Source of the DNA: Sphingobacterium sp. R2
GTDB lineage: Bacteria > Bacteroidota > Bacteroidia > Sphingobacteriales > Sphingobacteriaceae
Direction of reading: 5' to 3'
Assembly (NCBI RefSeq): GCF_040760075.1
Contig: NZ_CP142884.1
Coordinates: forward strand, 3,038,001 to 3,102,000
Length of the DNA: 64,000 bases
The number at the start of each line of letters is the position of its first letter. The stretch's first letter is position 1. Both the position numbers and the translations under genes were made by a program. Of the stretch, positions 62,267 through 64,000 are shown piece after piece. The notes under the pieces were generated by a model. The model saw nothing but the letters and a program-made list of their open reading frames with translations. It was not told where the DNA came from and did no database searches.

Positions 62267-63613
62267 ATGAATTTAAAGATTCGGCTTACACTTTTTTCGA
62301 CGTTGGTATTCACCATCATTTTCGCACTTGCAACCGTAGTTATTTACTGGATGTTTTATAATTCATCTGAACGACATCTAGTAAGCTCGCTGGAAAAAAA
62401 TGCTAAGATTGCGGGTATTTATTACCTAGAAGCGGATGAACAGAGTCCATTAAAGCATTTGGAATCTAAAAATCAATATGAAAGTTTGGTCAAACGTGCT
62501 ATGGTAGCAGTTTACAATGCCGCAGGAAAAGTAAGTTACGGTGGTATGCGGTTCGATAGTCTGATTACTAAGGATTTATTAAGCCAGCTGAAAAAAGATA
62601 AAACAATCTATTTAAAAACAGAAGATAGCTTTTATTTTGGGTTGTATTATCCCGATAATCAAGGCGATTTCTTTGTGTTTGTAAAAGAATCAAGTGCTGA
62701 CTTTGATCATCAATTAAATCGTTTGCTCATGACACTTGTCCTTGTATTTCTTGTAGCATTGATCAGTATTGCCCTGTTGTCAGTTTGGTTAAGTAAGTAT
62801 GCCTATCTGCCCATTCGTAAAGTGATCCAGGAAATTCAGCACAAGGATTTAAGTACTATCCAAGAGCCCTTGACAGGTATAAACACCAAGGATGAGCTGC
62901 AAGATCTTATTGAAAGTTATAATGCTCTTCTGCGGCGGATTAGTGAAAACATGATTATTAGAAAGAACTTTGTAAGTTATGTTTCACATGAATTTCGAAC
63001 GCCTCTGGCAGGTATACTAGGGTCAATGGAGGTTTTCGGGGCAAAAGTGAGAAGCGAAGAAGAATATCGTGAATTGGCTGAAACTATTACCGACCATGTC
63101 AATTTTCTTAATCAGCTTATAGGTAATTTTCTTTTACTCACAGATGATCAGGCCGTGAAACGTTCCCAAGAACTTTTTCGGATCGATGAGGTGGTTTGGG
63201 ATCTTGTACCTAAGCTTTCCCGATCGTTCACTGCGCCTTTAAAGATTGATGTAAAGGTCGATGAACCGCAATATTTTAATTTTTGGGGAAATAAGATGCT
63301 TGTCACACTTTCTATCTCCAATTTAATAGAGAATGCACTCAAATATGCAAATGGGCAAGAAGTACTTGTCCAAATGACAAATGCAAATGGCAGATTGTCT
63401 TTGCAGATTATAGACCACGGCATTGGCATTCCAGCAGCCGAACTGGAGTCTGTAAAGCAGACTTTTTATCGTGGCTCTAATGTAGGTAACGTCAAGGGCA
63501 GCGGTATAGGTCTTTCTTTTGCGCAAATTGTGTTTAAGGATCAAGGGGTTGACTTTGATATCCATTCAACCGATTTGGGTACAACGGTATCGCTACTATT
63601 CCCTAAATTCTAA
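62267..63613 (+). CDS. Sensor histidine kinase of the OmpR-type pair
   Basis: 448 residues: membrane helix about 8-31, periplasmic sensor about 32-148, second helix about 153-176, HAMP about 178-230, HisKA SYVSHEFRTPLAG (His about 244), N box NLIENALKYAN, G1 DHGIGIP, G2 GSGIGLSFA. It should phosphorylate the regulator encoded 2 bp upstream. The sensor domain has few Cys/His, so metal ligands are not obvious by eye. Confidence 0.92.
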   Translation: MNLKIRLTLFSTLVFTIIFALATVVIYWMFYNSSERHLVSSLEKNAKIAGIYYLEADEQSPLKHLESKNQYESLVKRAMVAVYNAAGKVSYGGMRFDSLITKDLLSQLKKDKTIYLKTEDSFYFGLYYPDNQGDFFVFVKESSADFDHQLNRLLMTLVLVFLVALISIALLSVWLSKYAYLPIRKVIQEIQHKDLSTIQEPLTGINTKDELQDLIESYNALLRRISENMIIRKNFVSYVSHEFRTPLAGILGSMEVFGAKVRSEEEYRELAETITDHVNFLNQLIGNFLLLTDDQAVKRSQELFRIDEVVWDLVPKLSRSFTAPLKIDVKVDEPQYFNFWGNKMLVTLSISNLIENALKYANGQEVLVQMTNANGRLSLQIIDHGIGIPAAELESVKQTFYRGSNVGNVKGSGIGLSFAQIVFKDQGVDFDIHSTDLGTTVSLLFPKF

Positions 63614-63636
63614 CCGTTTTCTAATCTCTTCTAATC
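63608..63636 (+). promoter_or_regulatory. Three phased direct repeats, candidate response-regulator site
   Basis: TTCTAACC (63608), TTCTAATC (63619) and TTCTAATC (63629) are spaced 11 and 10 bp, one helical turn each, as for OmpR-family dimers. They lie 43 bp upstream of a TAGTTTTG -7-like box (63679-63686) for the TolC gene, which has no clear -33 box, as expected for an activated promoter. Confidence 0.6.
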
Positions 63637-63703
63637 AAACTTTAATTTCCCCTAAAGTTACCTGTAATCCTCGCCAGTTAGTTTTGTAGAAATTCAAAAT
63701 TAG

Positions 63704-64000
63704 GTGAGAAAACTACAGATTACATTATTGCTACTACTAGGCCTGAATAGTAAGCTATTTTCACAGGAAGCCGGAGAAAACCGTTTACAAAAATCGGAGA
63801 TAGAACAAATTTTCCTGGCCCATAACCTGAACTTAATGGCTCAACGTTTTCATATGCAACAAGCCGAGGCAGCTGTGCTTCAGCAAAAGTTGTGGCCCAA
63901 TCCAACGATCTCAATTTCTGAGTTCAATCTTTGGAAAAATTCCTCCAGCGAATCGCTTCCAGCGTTGGTCGGTAATTACGGTAAATATCAACAGGTGTCG
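63704..64000 (+). CDS. TolC/CzcC-family outer-membrane efflux protein, 3' truncated by window edge
   Basis: GTG 63704 opens 99 codons: signal peptide (MRKLQITLLLLLGLNSKLFS), then the start of an OEP helix hairpin with IEQIFLAHNLNLMAQRFHMQ and KLWPNPTISISEFNLWKNS. The LWPNPxxSxSE...NLW pattern is that of CzcC-like trunks of metal RND pumps in Bacteroidota. The gene runs off the window. It follows the OmpR/kinase pair and the phased repeats. Confidence 0.85.
   Translation, partial: MRKLQITLLLLLGLNSKLFSQEAGENRLQKSEIEQIFLAHNLNLMAQRFHMQQAEAAVLQQKLWPNPTISISEFNLWKNSSSESLPALVGNYGKYQQVS

Overview
The window reads as a chromosomal segment of a Bacteroidota bacterium close to Sphingobacterium/Pedobacter (Sphingobacteriaceae). 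The evidence is an AT-rich sequence, A-rich start regions with few Shine-Dalgarno sites, a good TTTG-N19-TAnnTTTG promoter, two GH92 glycosidases, a DUF1080 plus Gfo/Idh/MocA pair, a BlaB-like subclass B1 metallo-beta-lactamase, and a Bacteroidota-type long phenylalanine hydroxylase. No phage, integrase, IS transposase, rRNA or CRISPR array was seen. The genus is inferred.

Layout. 0-7 kb: 3' part of a HAMP/PAS histidine kinase, a YiaA-type membrane protein, two uncharacterised genes, and a BON/SH3 pair. 7-16.5 kb: tyrosine block. tyrS is preceded by a Bacteroidota promoter, a 28-codon Tyr-rich leader peptide and mutually exclusive hairpins ending in a terminator, the classic peptide-leader attenuator layout. 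Next come phenylalanine hydroxylase, a flavin reductase-like protein, fumarylacetoacetate hydrolase, homogentisate dioxygenase, 4-hydroxyphenylpyruvate dioxygenase and an amino-acid dehydrogenase, which together take Phe/Tyr to fumarate and acetoacetate. 16.4-17 kb: three copies of a dispersed hairpin-plus-ATG repeat (two more at 38.9 and 60.4 kb). 17-21 kb: an overlapping operon of N-formylglutamate amidohydrolase-like protein, QEGLA/DUF1704 metallopeptidase and ATP-grasp ligase. 21-35 kb: housekeeping and accessory genes (lipoate ligase, methyltransferase, YbaK, PolX-like, FemAB-like, outer-membrane protein, tRNA-Ala, metallo-beta-lactamase, SF1 helicase, acyl-CoA dehydrogenase, AraC regulator).

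35.2-37.5 kb holds a three-gene unit: an E1-like ThiF protein, a GNAT protein with autoinducer-synthase-like features, and a convergent LuxR-type regulator. I consider it the best candidate for an undescribed signalling or modification system. 38-44 kb: a decayed GH92 fragment and two intact GH92 genes. 44-57 kb is gene-sparse and full of decay, with internally deleted or frameshifted alpha/beta hydrolase, royal-jelly/SMP-30-like and Crp/Fnr remnants. Between them lie a tandem pair of unknown small paralogs, an OYE/HxlR divergent pair and an RNA ligase/HD-Pnk RNA-repair operon. 57-61.4 kb: DUF1080 plus Gfo/Idh/MocA (3-keto-glycoside chemistry), and dinB fused tail-to-tail to an hxlR fragment. 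61.5-64 kb: an OmpR/histidine kinase pair, three phased direct repeats, and the start of a TolC/CzcC-like efflux gene cut by the window edge.

All calls come from reading the sequence; no search was run.
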